From: Paracentrotus lividus | Taxonomy: Eukaryota > Echinodermata > Echinoidea > Camarodonta > Echinidae | DNA length: 64,000 bases | Direction of reading: 5' to 3' | Assembly (NCBI GenBank): GCA_940671915.1 | Contig: CALNVZ010003426.1 | Location: 23,944,957 to 24,008,956 of the forward strand | In this document: positions 48,433 through 59,485 of the stretch, in pieces | Numbering within the stretch: the first letter of the stretch is position 1 | Layout: every line of letters starts with the position of its first letter | Made by a program: the position numbers and the translations under genes | The notes under the pieces: model-generated | Told to the model about the DNA's origin: nothing | The model's input: only the letters and a program-made list of their open reading frames with translations | The model's database searches: none

Positions 48433-48681
48433 GGGTGATATCTCACTTCGCGGAAACTACTTTGAAACAACTTTGAGACGGATTTCGGAGACATCGCGGA
48501 GACGTCTCCGAGACACTTCATGAGTCGCGGAAACTACTTTGAGACGGTTCTTTGCAATTACTTTAAGAAAGGTTTTGAAAATTGTCGCGGAGACGTCTCC
48601 GAGACGTCCCCTAAGTTTCGGAGACGTCTTTAAAACGTTTTATCCGTCGCGGAGACGTCTCCGCGAAGTGAGATACCACCC
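48433..48681. mobile_element. GAGACG-family MITE, full copy
   Basis: It starts GGGTGATATCTCACTTCGCG immediately after the shared TAA and ends GAAGTGAGATACCACCC before TAA (48682-48684). The interior has AACTACTTTGA repeats, CTTCATGAGTCGCGG and GGAGACGTCTCC units. Confidence 0.85.
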
Positions 48682-48927
48682 TAAAAGACCCAATGAAGAC
48701 GTGGTTGCCATCATCTCCTTTCATTTTATCCCTTGGTATGTCAAATGAATGTAAGGACTTATAAGTGTAATTTTGGAGACGGATTTTTTAAATTAAATTG
48801 TCGTGGAGACGTCTCCGAGACGTCTCCGCGACGTCTCTAAAACTTTTTATCCGTCGCGGAGACGTCTCCGCGACGGATAAAATCAAATCAAAATCAAAAG
48901 TCTCCGCGAAGTGAAATAGCACCCTAA

Positions 48928-49176
48928 GGGTGATATCTCACTTCGCGGAAACTACTTTGAAACAACTTTGAGACGGATTTCGGAGACATCGCGGAGACGT
49001 CTCCGAGACACTTCATGAGTCGCGGAAACTACTTTGAGACGGTTCTTTGCAATTGCTTTAAGACAGGTTTTGAAAATTGTCGCGGAGACGTCTCCGAGAC
49101 GTCCCCTAAGTTTCGGAGACGTCTTTAAAACGTTTTATCCGTCGCGGAGACGTCTCCGCGAAGTGAGATACCACCC
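48928..49176. mobile_element. GAGACG-family MITE, duplicated full copy
   Basis: Almost base-for-base the same as 48433-48681. It arose through the local tandem duplication rather than an independent insertion, because the flanks are duplicated too. Confidence 0.85.
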
Positions 49177-49458
49177 TAAAAGACCCAATGAAGACGTGGT
49201 TGCCATCATCTCCTTTCATTTTATCCCTTGGTATGTCAAATGAATGTAAGGACTAATAAGTGTAATTGGTCGTTGGTTTAGGTGATGGATGAATTATCAC
49301 TTCCAAGTTGCTATCAAAGGACTACAAAAATATATAATCAGATCCGTGTTATAATTGGTTTTACGACATTTTCACATGATTAATGATTTATGGATAATTG
49401 TGCTGATCAATCCCGGAAGTTGCAACATTAATGATTGTTATCCAAGCACTTACACTGC

Positions 49459-49505
49459 TTAAGGTGGTATCTCACTTCGCAGAGACGTTTGAGACGGTTT
49501 TGAAA
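49459..49505. mobile_element. GAGACG-family MITE, left end only
   Basis: AAGGTGGTATCTCACTTCGC followed by AGAGACGTTTGAGACGG, then unrelated sequence. A truncated end. Confidence 0.6.
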
Positions 49506-49640
49506 CATAAATTCAAAGTCAAATTTTCTGCGCACGCACCTCCTCCCTATACGTTTCTCTTTATGCCTTTGATCTCAAGTGCCCCTTATTCTAGAAAAGG
49601 CGTAAATATACATATCATGAATGATAGCGCTGTAAAAAAA

Positions 49641-49665
49641 NNNNNNNNNNNNNNNNNNNNNNNNN
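49641..49665. other. Assembly gap (25 N)
   Basis: Twenty-five undetermined bases. The true gap length is probably unknown. Confidence 1.
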
Positions 49666-49707
49666 TAAGAACAACAACAGGTGCCCCTTTTCCACTTTCC
49701 AACGTAA

Positions 49708-49718
49708 CCCCCCCCCCG

Positions 49719-49752
<34 letters not shown>

Positions 49753-49773
49753 ACCCCCCCCCCCCCCCCCCCC

Positions 49774-49840
<67 letters not shown>

Positions 49841-49841
49841 A
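49708..49841. repeat. Poly-C run
   Basis: About 130 C with only one G and two A interruptions, just after the assembly gap. The length is likely unreliable. It gives artificial Pro-rich or Gly-rich frames that are not genes. Confidence 0.9.
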
Positions 49842-50094
49842 CTTGAGATTTGAAGGGAACTCTGCCATATTACAATAGTTGTAGACCACCGGCCGAGCAG
49901 TAAATTATGTCGTACTGTCCTGCTCATGAAACTACACGATATATGGTAGGCTGTTGTCTAGAAATGTATTTCAACTTAAAGTCGTCAAGAACAAAATGAA
50001 CCGTTTTTTATATCGCTTAAAATTGTAATTATCTAAAGAACTTTTGTTGTATAATAATCTCTAGCTTTTCATTTGATTTGATCTATATTCACAG

Positions 50095-50450
50095 CAACTA
50101 TAATCAGAAGCCCAGTGGATGGACAACAGTGGAGGGGTCAAATATCACATTTGGTTGCTGGCGTAAGTCAGACAAGTAACGCGGATAGGGGCCTCGATGC
50201 AGATACTATATGCCGAAGTAGGATCCGATTCACCAAGAACTCCACGATCGTTCCCGAAGACCCGAGACATAGTCAGTCGGGGCGGTACCCGAGATGGACA
50301 GACGGAACCGCATCAACTGCACCATGACAATATCGCGGATACAGTCGGGAGACTCTGGGTCTTACGGCATGCTGCTGGCCAACGTCGAGGGAAATTGTTC
50401 CCGTCATCCTACAAGAATTCTAACAGTGTTACCAGCTAGTACACGTCCAG
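50095..50450 (+). pseudogene. Ig-domain exon, copy 1 (frame-broken as read)
   Basis: Same acceptor (TTCACAG) and donor (CAGGTAGAT) as the intact copy at 59486-59839. It is 356 bases instead of 354 and has at least five one-base indels. Examples are GCCCAG for GCCCCAG, TGGCGTAAG for TGGGTAAG, CGGGGCGG for CGGGCGG and GACGGAACC for GACGAACC. No frame therefore crosses the exon. Either this is a decayed duplicate, or the indels are sequencing errors. Similar indels occur across the neighbouring intron, which favours errors. Confidence 0.7.
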
Positions 50451-50500
50451 GTAGATATACCAGAGCGTTAAGCCGCGAATCCATTATTTAAAAAAAGAAA

Positions 50501-51144
50501 GGGGGGGGGGGTTATAGGCAAATATTATTGTTACACTTCTATTTGGCTCATTTCTCTGAAGAATGAAAAGAAATAACCCTCCAAACCCATATATCGGTAG
50601 AGAGGATATATATCAAGGAATCTATGGACGAAAAAAAAAATCACCAGAAAATGCCTCATTAGCATAATTTATAGGGCAAATTAGCCCTTTTTGCCCAAAC
50701 AAGATCTACTGAATACCTCACATATAAATAACTCCATTTTTTCACAGATGTTCTCTAAAGCATAATAATCTGGGGAATGAATGGATTGGAATTTCATTTT
50801 TTTTTTTTAATATATTTTTTCTTTTGTATTTTATTGTTTTTTAGCTATTATATATCATGACATTATTACCAGAAAACTAAAACTTTATTCCAAATCTTAT
50901 CCATTCATTCCTCAGAGACACATTTCACCAATAAGCATGCAAAGTTTGAACAGCAACAGACATTCCATTCTTGAGTTATTTTATTTTACAAAAAAAAGGC
51001 ATATATCCATAAATTATGCTAATTAGGCATTTTTTAAATATATAACCTCTCTACTGATATATAGTTTTGGAGGGTTAATTCTTTTCATTCTTCAGAAATG
51101 AGCCAAATAGAAATGTAACAATTTGCCTATAACCCCCCCCCCCC
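50501..51144. mobile_element. Intronic foldback MITE, copy 1
   Basis: G-run plus GTTATAGGCAAAT at the left and ATTTGCCTATAAC plus C-run at the right are inverted ends. Arms pair (CTTCTATTTGGCTCATTTCT against AGAAATGAGCCAAATAGAA). The copy at 59887-60535 is the duplicate. Confidence 0.8.
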
Positions 51145-51386
51145 TTAAAGACAATAGTTATAAGGGTGTGGAAATCAAGAGGCGCGAAACGGGGGTTGGT
51201 GTTTTAGCGTTCACCCCGTTTTCAGTTTTGTTTTCTACGTTTCTGTATCTGTATGTAACATTATTTGAAGGCAAGACAAAAACTAATTGAAACTCATGCA
51301 GAGAATATCTGACTATATACTGTTTAATGATAGACTGAGATTATTAATATTGGCTATAATATTATTACAAACATCTGAGTAATTAG

Positions 51387-51475
51387 TGGCGGATCCAGGA
51401 TTCAAGTAGGGGGGGGGCAAAATTAGATTTTCACGCGCACGATGACCGAGTGATAAGCGGGGGGAGGGGGGGGGG
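51387..51475. mobile_element. hAT-like single end (GTGGCGGATCCAGG)
   Basis: GTGGCGGATCCAGGATTCAAG is followed by a G-run and GGGGGGAGGGGG. The other end is not found nearby. The duplicate is at 60781-60870. Confidence 0.45.
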
Positions 51476-51513
51476 TAGGCTTTTAATTTTTCGGAAAATG
51501 AAAAAAAAAAAAG

Positions 51514-51590
51514 TATCGGAGATGTCTCTCCGCGACAAGTTTCAAAACAGTCTCAAATTAGTCCACATCCGTCTCCGCGAAGTGAGATCC
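51514..51590. mobile_element. GAGACG-family MITE fragment
   Basis: GGAGATGTCTCTCCGCGACA through CGTCTCCGCGAAGTGAGATC is a right-end fragment. The duplicate is at 60907-60983. Confidence 0.6.
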
Positions 51591-51728
51591 ATAATGATAG
51601 TGGACAATAAATTGACGTTTCAAATGAATTGCTCATCATGCGGGCACGGCATCATTTGTGATTGCTTGATGGCGAGTATGTTTTTTTCCACCCGCATTAA
51701 AGTTTGTTCGTGTCTGATTTTGATAATA

Positions 51729-52052
51729 CACTGTAAAAAAATATTTGTATTTTTACAGCAAATCTGCTGTCAGCAGACGCCATAAAAAATGTAATTAAAA
51801 AAACAGTTTTGTTGTAAATTTCTCCTTCAAATAATTACATAAGAAATACAAAATATACGTCAGGAGTAACACATTTGTTCCGGTTTTAACGCAAATATGT
51901 TACGCTATACATGTAGAACTCTAATGATTTTCCCCTTCTCTTTTCATAAATTCTTAGACGAGAAATTTACAACAAAACTGTTTTTTAAATTACATTTTTA
52001 TGGTGACTCTGCTACAGCAGATTGCTGTAAAATAAAAACAAAATTTACAGTG
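51729..52052. mobile_element. TA-flanked CACTGTAAAAAAATATTTG MITE, copy 1
   Basis: CACTGTAAAAAAATA at the left and TTTACAGTG at the right are flanked by TA on both sides. Inner arms (AACAGTTTTGTTGTAAATT against AATTTACAACAAAACTG) pair well. The duplicate is at 61121-61451. Confidence 0.8.
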
Positions 52053-52258
52053 TAATTAATGGACTATCTTCTTTTGGAGGCAAACATTATTGCCCTGATT
52101 GCCTGCGTCTTCGACAATTCTACTCAAGGCAATAAATGTTGTGTCTCCATCATGGCATTCCATATATATTATAGTTTGGAGGATAGAAGTTTAACATTCT
52201 AAATCAGGAAAATAAATACAAAAGTATCGCCTGTAATACTCTCTAACTATGCCTCTCT

Positions 52259-52323
52259 CTTCGTCTCTCTCTCTCTCTCTCTCTCTTCTTCTCTCTCTCT
52301 CCTCTCTCTCTCTCCTCTCTCTC
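52259..52323. repeat. (CT)n microsatellite at a splice acceptor, copy 1
   Basis: An interrupted CT run ends nine bases before the stalk-exon acceptor and probably serves as its polypyrimidine tract. Confidence 0.85.
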
Positions 52324-52332
52324 GCCAATTAG

Positions 52333-52456
52333 CTCCAACTACGACTCCAGTGATACATAGTTCATCGAATATGCTGACAGGTAGAACAACACGCCAGTGA
52401 AAGCAACGAAGTGGTCTATCAATCATCTCGCTTAGAAGCGGACCTACGAGTACTAG
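52333..52456 (+). pseudogene. Stalk exon, copy 1 (frame-broken as read)
   Basis: Same acceptor (CCAATTAG) and donor (CTAGGTATGT) as the intact copy, but 124 bases instead of 123. It has ACACGCCAG for ACACCCAG, AATCATC for AATCCATC and CTACGAGTA for CTACAGTA. One-base indels again break the frame. Confidence 0.65.
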
Positions 52457-52695
52457 GTATGTGGACTTCTAACACACTAGATAATCATAGTTAAAAGTAT
52501 ATTGAGGCTAAAGTTAAAGATGCATCAATTACCCCAGTCTTCTTCTTTTTTTCTCTAAAAAATTAGATTTAAACAAACAATCGTATACTGTCAAGAAGAA
52601 TTAATGATAACAAAGAAATTAAAGAAAGAGTTGATTAATAATCTACAGAGGAGCAAAACACAGTTAACATGGTTAATATAAATGAAGGATGTGTA

Positions 52696-53709
52696 CAGTG
52701 TGTCCCACAAAAAATGCTAATGGTACTTTTGATGGGTATGATATTAAAATTACAATATTAATTGATCAAACTCTACACCCGTAAACTACCATTAATTCCC
52801 TGCAAATGGATGAAATTTTATGTGATATGGTCCAATAATCACAAAGATATGAGCATTTTCTCATCACACATCAGGAAACCTTTCCCTCCAAGTTTTGGTA
52901 TTCAGTAGTACCTGGGTATCGAATAAAAGAAACCGAAGTTTGATCATTATAATTTGAAAAATATTTCAGTAGTGATTATGAAGTTCATATCACTGTAAAG
53001 TGCAACTCATTGCCATTCTAATGATACCTCTCTCAGCTCACCATATCACGGCATCGCTACCCCATTGTTCTGAAAACGTCTTGCAAAATTGTTGGTGCTC
53101 ACTTTCGTTCTTCTTGAGATGCGTTATTCAAAATATTAAGAGGAAACCCAACTTTGATCCAATGATGAGTGTGAAAGTGAAGCACTTACAATTTTGCAAG
53201 ACTTTTTCAGAACAATGAGGTTCAGCGATGCGAAATATTGGTAAGCTAAGGGACACATCATCAGAATGGTAATGAGTTGCACTTTACAGTGATATAAATT
53301 TCATAAATACTACTGAAATATTTTTCAAAGTATAATGATCAAACTTGGGTTTCTTTTATTCGCACACATCCGGTACTGCACAATACAAACTTGGATGGAG
53401 AGGTTTCCCGATGTGTAATGACAAAATGCTCATATCTTTAGGGATTCTTGAACCATATCACATAAAATTTTCATCCACTTGTAGAAAAACGAATGGTAGT
53501 TACGGTGTAGATTTATAAACAATATAGTTTTGTAATTTTAATATTTACCCACGTGGCGTAAATCCATTTGCTATTTCTATTCATCAGGGGGATGGCGCTT
53601 TGTATTGTTATGTAATATCCCCCTGATGAAAAGCATTCTTTACGGATTTACGCCAGTGATTATACCCATCTAAAGTGCCATTAGCATTTTTGGGACCACT
53701 TTGCATTAT
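52696..53709. mobile_element. CAGTGTGTCCCACAAAAAAT foldback, copy 1
   Basis: The left end CAGTGTGTCCCACAAAAAAT follows TA. The right end is damaged (AGCATTTTTGGGACCACTTT). The arms pair over nearly 500 bp. The well-preserved duplicate is at 62097-63112. Confidence 0.8.
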
Positions 53710-54642
53710 ACCAAGTTTTACAAGCTTTTTGAGGTATAGTTGGATGTAACGCATTTCACGCGAAACGATGTGTTGGCAAAAAACACTTTTTTTTTTCTTA
53801 TTTTTAATCGAAGAGAGATGAATGAACATTTAGTAAACAGAACTTGGCATATTTGCTTAAATGTCAGCATGGTTTATCATGTTATATTTCGAGGAAAGGA
53901 GGAATCAACGGTTACAAAGCTCAACACAAAAACAAGGTTTCTTGATAGCGAGAATTTGAGAAGTTCAATGTTCTTACAACCATACTGCAATATTCCGGCA
54001 AACCACTAGTAATAAGGTACAAAGGGGGGAGTAAGGAACAAACAAGTCAAGGTCAAATATATATATATATATACCTAATTCATCTTGGATGTTACACCAA
54101 TCCGTGACCTGTTTCGGATGATTTTTTTGTCTCCGTGCAAACTCTGAGCTCATCTGTTGTACTTTCCATATAGTATAAGGTCAAGTATAAGCTTCATTGG
54201 AATGCCCTCCGAGTCACCAGCAAGCCGATACTTTAGAGTACTACTAATTCTGGATTAGTTCCCCCCCCCCGAACCTCCCCCCCCCCTTTCCAGTGTAAAA
54301 GAAAATCTTCGGCACACATTGCAGCTTCCTTATTTCCCCGCATCTTTGAATTTATTTTATGTATTATCTATGGTACTAAAAACACACTTCATTGTAATTC
54401 AAGCATGGTAAACGATTGGTGGTTAAGATCATTCTATACACCTTACCAATCAGGCCATCTTATATTCTTTATAATGACCTTAATTTTTTTCTGTCTTATT
54501 GCTGAAATACTCATGTGTCGCTACACTTAGAGTTATGGCAAACTATCTCTTGATTTTACCGCATAATGCCTTTTGCATGTGGCTGTTGCCCTCCAGTGGA
54601 AAATAGTTTTTTCTCCTTAAAACATCTACTTTCCTTATTATT

Positions 54643-56650
54643 GAATTATTATAAAGGTAATTTTGATATTTTTTTTTTTTTTTTAATCTATTATTTTTTT
54701 TTTTGCACTAACATATATCATGACTTGTTCTTTGACTATTACCTCATTAAGGAATATTGATAAGACAGGCTTTAATAACACACAGGCAATGGAGCCCCAC
54801 ACAGTTGCGGAATTCGAATTTTGCTCGTGTTTATTATTCAAATTGTGAAGAAGAAAAAACAAATTCATGTCATATGCCAGACTAAGGTCTAGAACCTACT
54901 GTTCTAGGTGTACTGTTGGCTTGGCCCTAATTCTGAAGAGTAGGTAAAAAGCACAGTCTTAGTGAATTGAAATGATTTACGCACACACAAATAAAATAAA
55001 TAAACTGAAAAATTCTGACATAATCTTCGCTTCATTTCATGTAAAAATTTCTCTATTCGTCGCTAATTTATTATTTATGCAGGTGAATAAATGAAGCTTC
55101 AAACATAAGATCCTCATCATAAGACATGTGGCCACTCCTCCGTAATAGCCGTTCTTCTTAGTTTTTAGTTCATAAATTAGTGTTGTGGAGAGTCATAGGC
55201 ATTAATGGGGACACAATCGTTAACTAAAAAGTAGCGCATCACCTGGCACCCCCTCATCGAGTAAGAAGATAAAAAAAAAAAATCAATTATCTGTCTATTC
55301 CAATAGCCTGCTTCTAGAAGTAGGGATATTAGGAATATCTGACGTTTCCCTGACAATGTTGAAATTATAAAAGCGGGTCAGGAACACTTCGGGCTTTGAA
55401 CCTCAATTCAGAAATCCAGTCTGACGCTATATATTTTAACATCATTAATCATATATTTGTTTAAGCATCAATCTCTCTGTTTCCGCTGAACTTATGTAGC
55501 TTAGGAAGATATTGATTACTTGCCAAGCTGCCTTAAATTGGGGGCGATTTATGTTTATGTTCCGAAACTATATATCAGGAAAATTAGAGGAGATTTCATT
55601 TCTAAAGCAGAACTGTCTTAACCTCCCCCCCCGTTCGCTTCCGCTCCTGTTAGGCCTACCTTCTTCTATCAATTTCTTATCCATGGCGGATCTAGCGGGG
55701 GGGGTTGGGAGGGTGTAAGAGTACTGATGTAGAAAAACTGTTGTCTGACCGTCCTTCTACTTTTAAATTTGTTATGTGCCCCTCTATTTCCAGGGGTACC
55801 GTTTCAATGAGACAGGACTTGTCAGACGTTTTATCTGACAAACGTGTTAATAATCTATCTGTAAAAATGCTTGCAATCTGATTTAGGCTGAGAAGCAAAT
55901 TTGTCGGATAAAATGTCTGACAAGTTCTTTTGATGAAATGCCCCCAGAGTCACTCCGACCGCGGCTTCAGATCCCCCCTTTTTTTTTTTCCTTTTTCAGT
56001 CTTGAAAGCGCCTCATAGTGATTGTGGACCTTGTTCATGTTGTTTTGGAAATAGACATTTCTTTCTTGTTCCAGGACTGAACTACGATACTTTAGACCAT
56101 AACCGAATGTAAGACGATTGTTATGAACAAGTTATCACATTTATTAATTTCACAACCCAGTGTTTCATGGTTTTGACATGGACAATATTTTGTGTGAAGT
56201 AATTTTAAATCCTTTTGGAAATATGTAAACATTTTAGAGAAAAATAATGATATTACTTTATTTGTAAAATTTGAATATGTGATCTTTTGGTAGCATCGTC
56301 TTCTTAAAATAATAATAAACATAGTTGCTTATTTACCCTGGGTGCACTTAAGCACCTAAACGAACTGTTTCTCTCGCAGCGGGCCCTTCAATAACATAAT
56401 TTATTATTGCCGTTGAACAGTGCAGTTCTATCTGGTGAAGGCAAGTGAAATGGTGGAGAGTGATGTCCCCGTGGCCCTGAATTAATCAGATTGATTCGCT
56501 ACAAACGACTATCATGGAGCATTTTCTACATGGACGCACTTGAAATCTTATAAAATGATCCAAATGAGGGAATTTTCACTAAGAGTAACAAAAGAGTAAA
56601 ACAAGATACTATATTACAAATAATATAGCCTTGAGCTATTGAACGTTACT
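54643..56650. other. Spacer of the 9.4-kb repeat unit, no gene seen
   Basis: AT-rich with long T-runs at 54670-54704. A TAGGCCTA is at 55651-55658 and G/C runs lie near 55625-55705. Searched for a transmembrane or tail exon for copy 1 of the Ig gene. None was convincing. Confidence 0.4.
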
Positions 56651-56660
56651 AGTGTACACA

Positions 56661-56827
56661 CAGTGGCGGATCCAGGATTTAGAAATACCGGGGTGCATCC
56701 CGAAAATTTGGAAAAAGGGGACGGCAGCCGAAAATTTTTAAATCTTAACTGTATGGTGCAATGAGTTGGTTTCAAATTATAAAGGGCGTGCAGCGCGTCC
56801 CCTGCCCCCGCCTGGATACGCCAACTG
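56661..56827. mobile_element. CAGTGGCGGATCCAGG MITE (hAT-like)
   Basis: CAGTGGCGGATCCAGG at the left pairs with CCTGGATACGCCAACTG at the right. The 167-bp interior includes GGGTGCATCCCG and CAGCGCGTCCCCTGCCCCCG. CAG-starting ends suggest hAT. No clear 8-bp target duplication. Confidence 0.65.
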
Positions 56828-57066
56828 CACATGTAATAAGAAAAAATGTAATTTTTAACAAGAGAAAAACGATTTGCTCCGGGGTTTACTAAATATAAGC
56901 AATACCTGAATTTTATTGTATTTTGTTTGTTTTGTTTTTGGTTTTTTTCTGTGTGTGTTTTTTTGTTTTTGGGGGGGGGGTGGCAGCCCTCCGGTAGGGG
57001 CGGAAAACAGCTCCATGCGTTGTTGTTTTTTGTTAATTGTTTTTTACTTTTTTCATGGTGTTGAAG

Positions 57067-57370
57067 GCGATCTGTCTGTGACCAAGATTGCTGTAAAATT
57101 AGGTCTTTTTAGACAGTGTAATAGTACCTGTCATTTGTATTACTTTACTATATGCCGGTTATATGAATCTTTGGAAAGCGATGACAAGAGGAAAGTCGGC
57201 TGATGTCTCCCTGTGCGACAGGAGACCTGAAAGCGCAATTTCATTTAAGAAGTACAGGATCACAGTGCTTCGGCACACGGAATTGGACCTGCTGTGGCAA
57301 TAGCAATCAACCACACCACAACTACAAACTTACCGTGCTAATCGAAATAGACGAAGAATCGCTGAGATGA
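57067..57370 (+). pseudogene. Possible degenerate Ig-like exon
   Basis: After a T-rich tract and an AG at 57065-57066, a phase-1 frame reads DLSVTKIAVKLGLFRQCNST and later FTICRLYESLE. It stops at 57200-57202. In another frame the same stretch continues GSQCFGTRNWTCCGNSNQ, then NYKLTVLIE, to a stop at 57368-57370. TICR, a CC pair and a final LTVL parallel TICRS, GCCW and ILTVL of the Ig exon. Two frames are needed and no good donor is visible. It is a weak candidate for a decayed second Ig exon and may be chance. Confidence 0.25.
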
Positions 57371-59238
57371 TCCTGTGATGTGTATAAAAGAACTAACTAG
57401 TGATACAGAGACTTAAAGTGACTCATCTAATCTGAATATGTCAGATCTTATAGGACTGCCTAACATCTATAGGCTGTATCCCGTCTTTCTACGGGAGCGC
57501 GGTGGAAGCAGAATAGACTTATTGCAAGCCGATTTGCAATGAAGGTCGAGATTCTATATTTATGCACTAAATATGATCTATGTATGACGTTAGAGAGAAA
57601 GTGATTGAATCGAGGCTATGCTGCTTATTTTGTCTCATTCCAAGTAGGCCTACATGGAATTCGAAATTTTACCAGCGGTCGTTAGTACTGGCGTCTAGCA
57701 TTAGGCGCAAATTCAAACCGAAAAAATATGAGGCGTTTGGGATTTTTTCGACAATTTTAAAAAGCTATTCATAAACTTGTAGTTAATTATTAAATGTTAT
57801 TTCTTGACATATTTATTTTATGGGACAAGGTGTTTTTCCATGTCCTGTGGTAGATCGTTTGCTATGGATGGTTGTCGTAATTAGAGAACTCGAAAAAAGC
57901 TCTGGATATAGAATCGTGCGCTTCATAAATTTATTAACATATCTATAAAAAAAGCAAAAACCATACGATTATAGACATATGTAATAATGAAGTAAATCAG
58001 AACTGATAGAACATAGACATAAACTTTTGAGGCATACACGGTTTTCATATAATATGCATCAAACAAATAAATGTAATTTACTTGTGTAAAACACGACTTT
58101 CATTTCCTAACTATGAAAACTCAATCTTGTATTATAATATAGCGCCTACATGTATAAATTATCTTAATCAATAACCAAATGCTGAAATAACGTGCACTTC
58201 TATATATATAGAACAATGATAATGTTACTTTTACTTTGCTAATAAAATATTTTGTCAGGTATGTTTGCATGTAATTTTTTTTGTTAAATAGCACTACTAA
58301 AAACAACTAGAATACTACTTTTCATTAATGTCTACCCAAATTCATTGGAGTGTCCATGTTTTACGTGTTACATAGTATTACGACAAATTTTTTTATGCTT
58401 TTCATCTTCTTATTACTTTTAATTAATGTTTCTCACCTGGTTCTCTGTGATGTGAATGATAACTCGTAGCTTGTCTTCTTTTGGTACGTAAATATAAAGG
58501 CTACACATTAACCCAATTGAGAATTAGTATTACATGATGTAATAGATATAAGATTTATTATTACTTATTAGTCAGGGTGATTTTTAGCAGGTGTGTGGAA
58601 TCCCTTTCACTAGAGCAATAAAATTTGTCTTAATACATTTCTTGGCCTTAAGATTGAGCATTCTTAAAAACAAGAAGAAATGGAACAATCACGGCCTGCT
58701 GATCAAGCAAAGTTAGAGTTCTAAGACGAAAGTGCGATCAGGATTATAATAATAATAATCAGTGTTATACCACAAATTTGCAATGGCCCTCGAAGGTGCT
58801 AAGCGGTTGAGGAAAAGAATAAGAACTGAAAAAGTATATAGCCCTGCACTACATGGCTGGCACAAATCTATCTATGATACCGGCAGTAAACCGCACGACC
58901 GGGGAGGTAAGCAGGATGGGCATTAACCATGGGGGGGGGTGGTATAATTGGTATGAAATCATGATATCTCGGAATGGTTTTGTTATTTTTTTTTATTTTA
59001 AAGAAGGATTACTTGCAATATTTTGAGAATACCAGACTGACGCTAAGTGTTATATTATTATGTGGAAAAGCAATCGATTAAAATGTGATTGAATATTCAT
59101 TCAATGTTACTGATCCCTTTAAGGTTTGTTGTACAATCAGGGTACCGTCCAATGGTTCTGTGAATAACCCGAAATTAGGTATGTCATATCAATTTTTGAT
59201 GGTGGCCTATTCGTCGCATGTGTTAGACCACAAGACAT
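57371..59238. other. Spacer of the 9.4-kb repeat unit, no gene seen
   Basis: AT-rich. A TAGGCCTA is at 57645-57652. The frames are short and unrecognised. Ends where the second duplication copy begins. Confidence 0.4.
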
Positions 59239-59485
59239 AAGGGAACTCTGCCATATTACAATAGTTGTAGACCACCGGCCGAGCAGTGAAATTATGTCGT
59301 ACTGTCCTGTCTCATGAAACTACACGATATTATGGTAGGCCTGTTGTCTAGAAATGTATTTCAACTTAAAGTCGTCAAGAACAAAAATGAAACCTTTTTG
59401 ATATCGGTTAAAATTGTAATTATCTAAAGAACTTTTGTTGTATAATAATCTCTAGCTTTTCATTTGATTTGATCTATATTCACAG

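Larger units (their letters stand above)
48321..49266. repeat. Tandem duplication of about 450-500 bp
   Basis: 48321-48768 and 48769-49266 match closely. They include non-transposon flank such as GACCCAATGAAGACGTGGTT and TTGGTATGTCAAATGAATGT. The second copy has an extra segment near 48860-48900. The break lies inside the GAGACG-rich sequence, suggesting unequal exchange between MITE copies. Confidence 0.85.
49854..54642 (+). repeat. Direct duplication, copy 1
   Basis: Matches 59239-64000 essentially along its full length: Ig exon, intronic MITEs, stalk exon and mariner-like foldback, in the same order and orientation. Differences are mostly one-base gains and losses. Begins right after the poly-C run. 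Confidence 0.9.

Noticed and set aside
49586-49927. Poly-Pro and poly-Gly frames around 49.7 kb
   Set aside because: Products of the poly-C run and of undetermined bases.
53608-53829. Minus-strand frames in the foldback copies at 53.6 kb and 62.9 kb
   Set aside because: They lie in complementary arms of a non-autonomous foldback and match no transposase.
56916-57203. 95-codon frame beginning with a hydrophobic stretch, considered as a membrane exon
   Set aside because: The hydrophobic part comes from T- and G-rich low-complexity DNA with no acceptor or donor. Only its second half is kept, as a weak Ig-like candidate.
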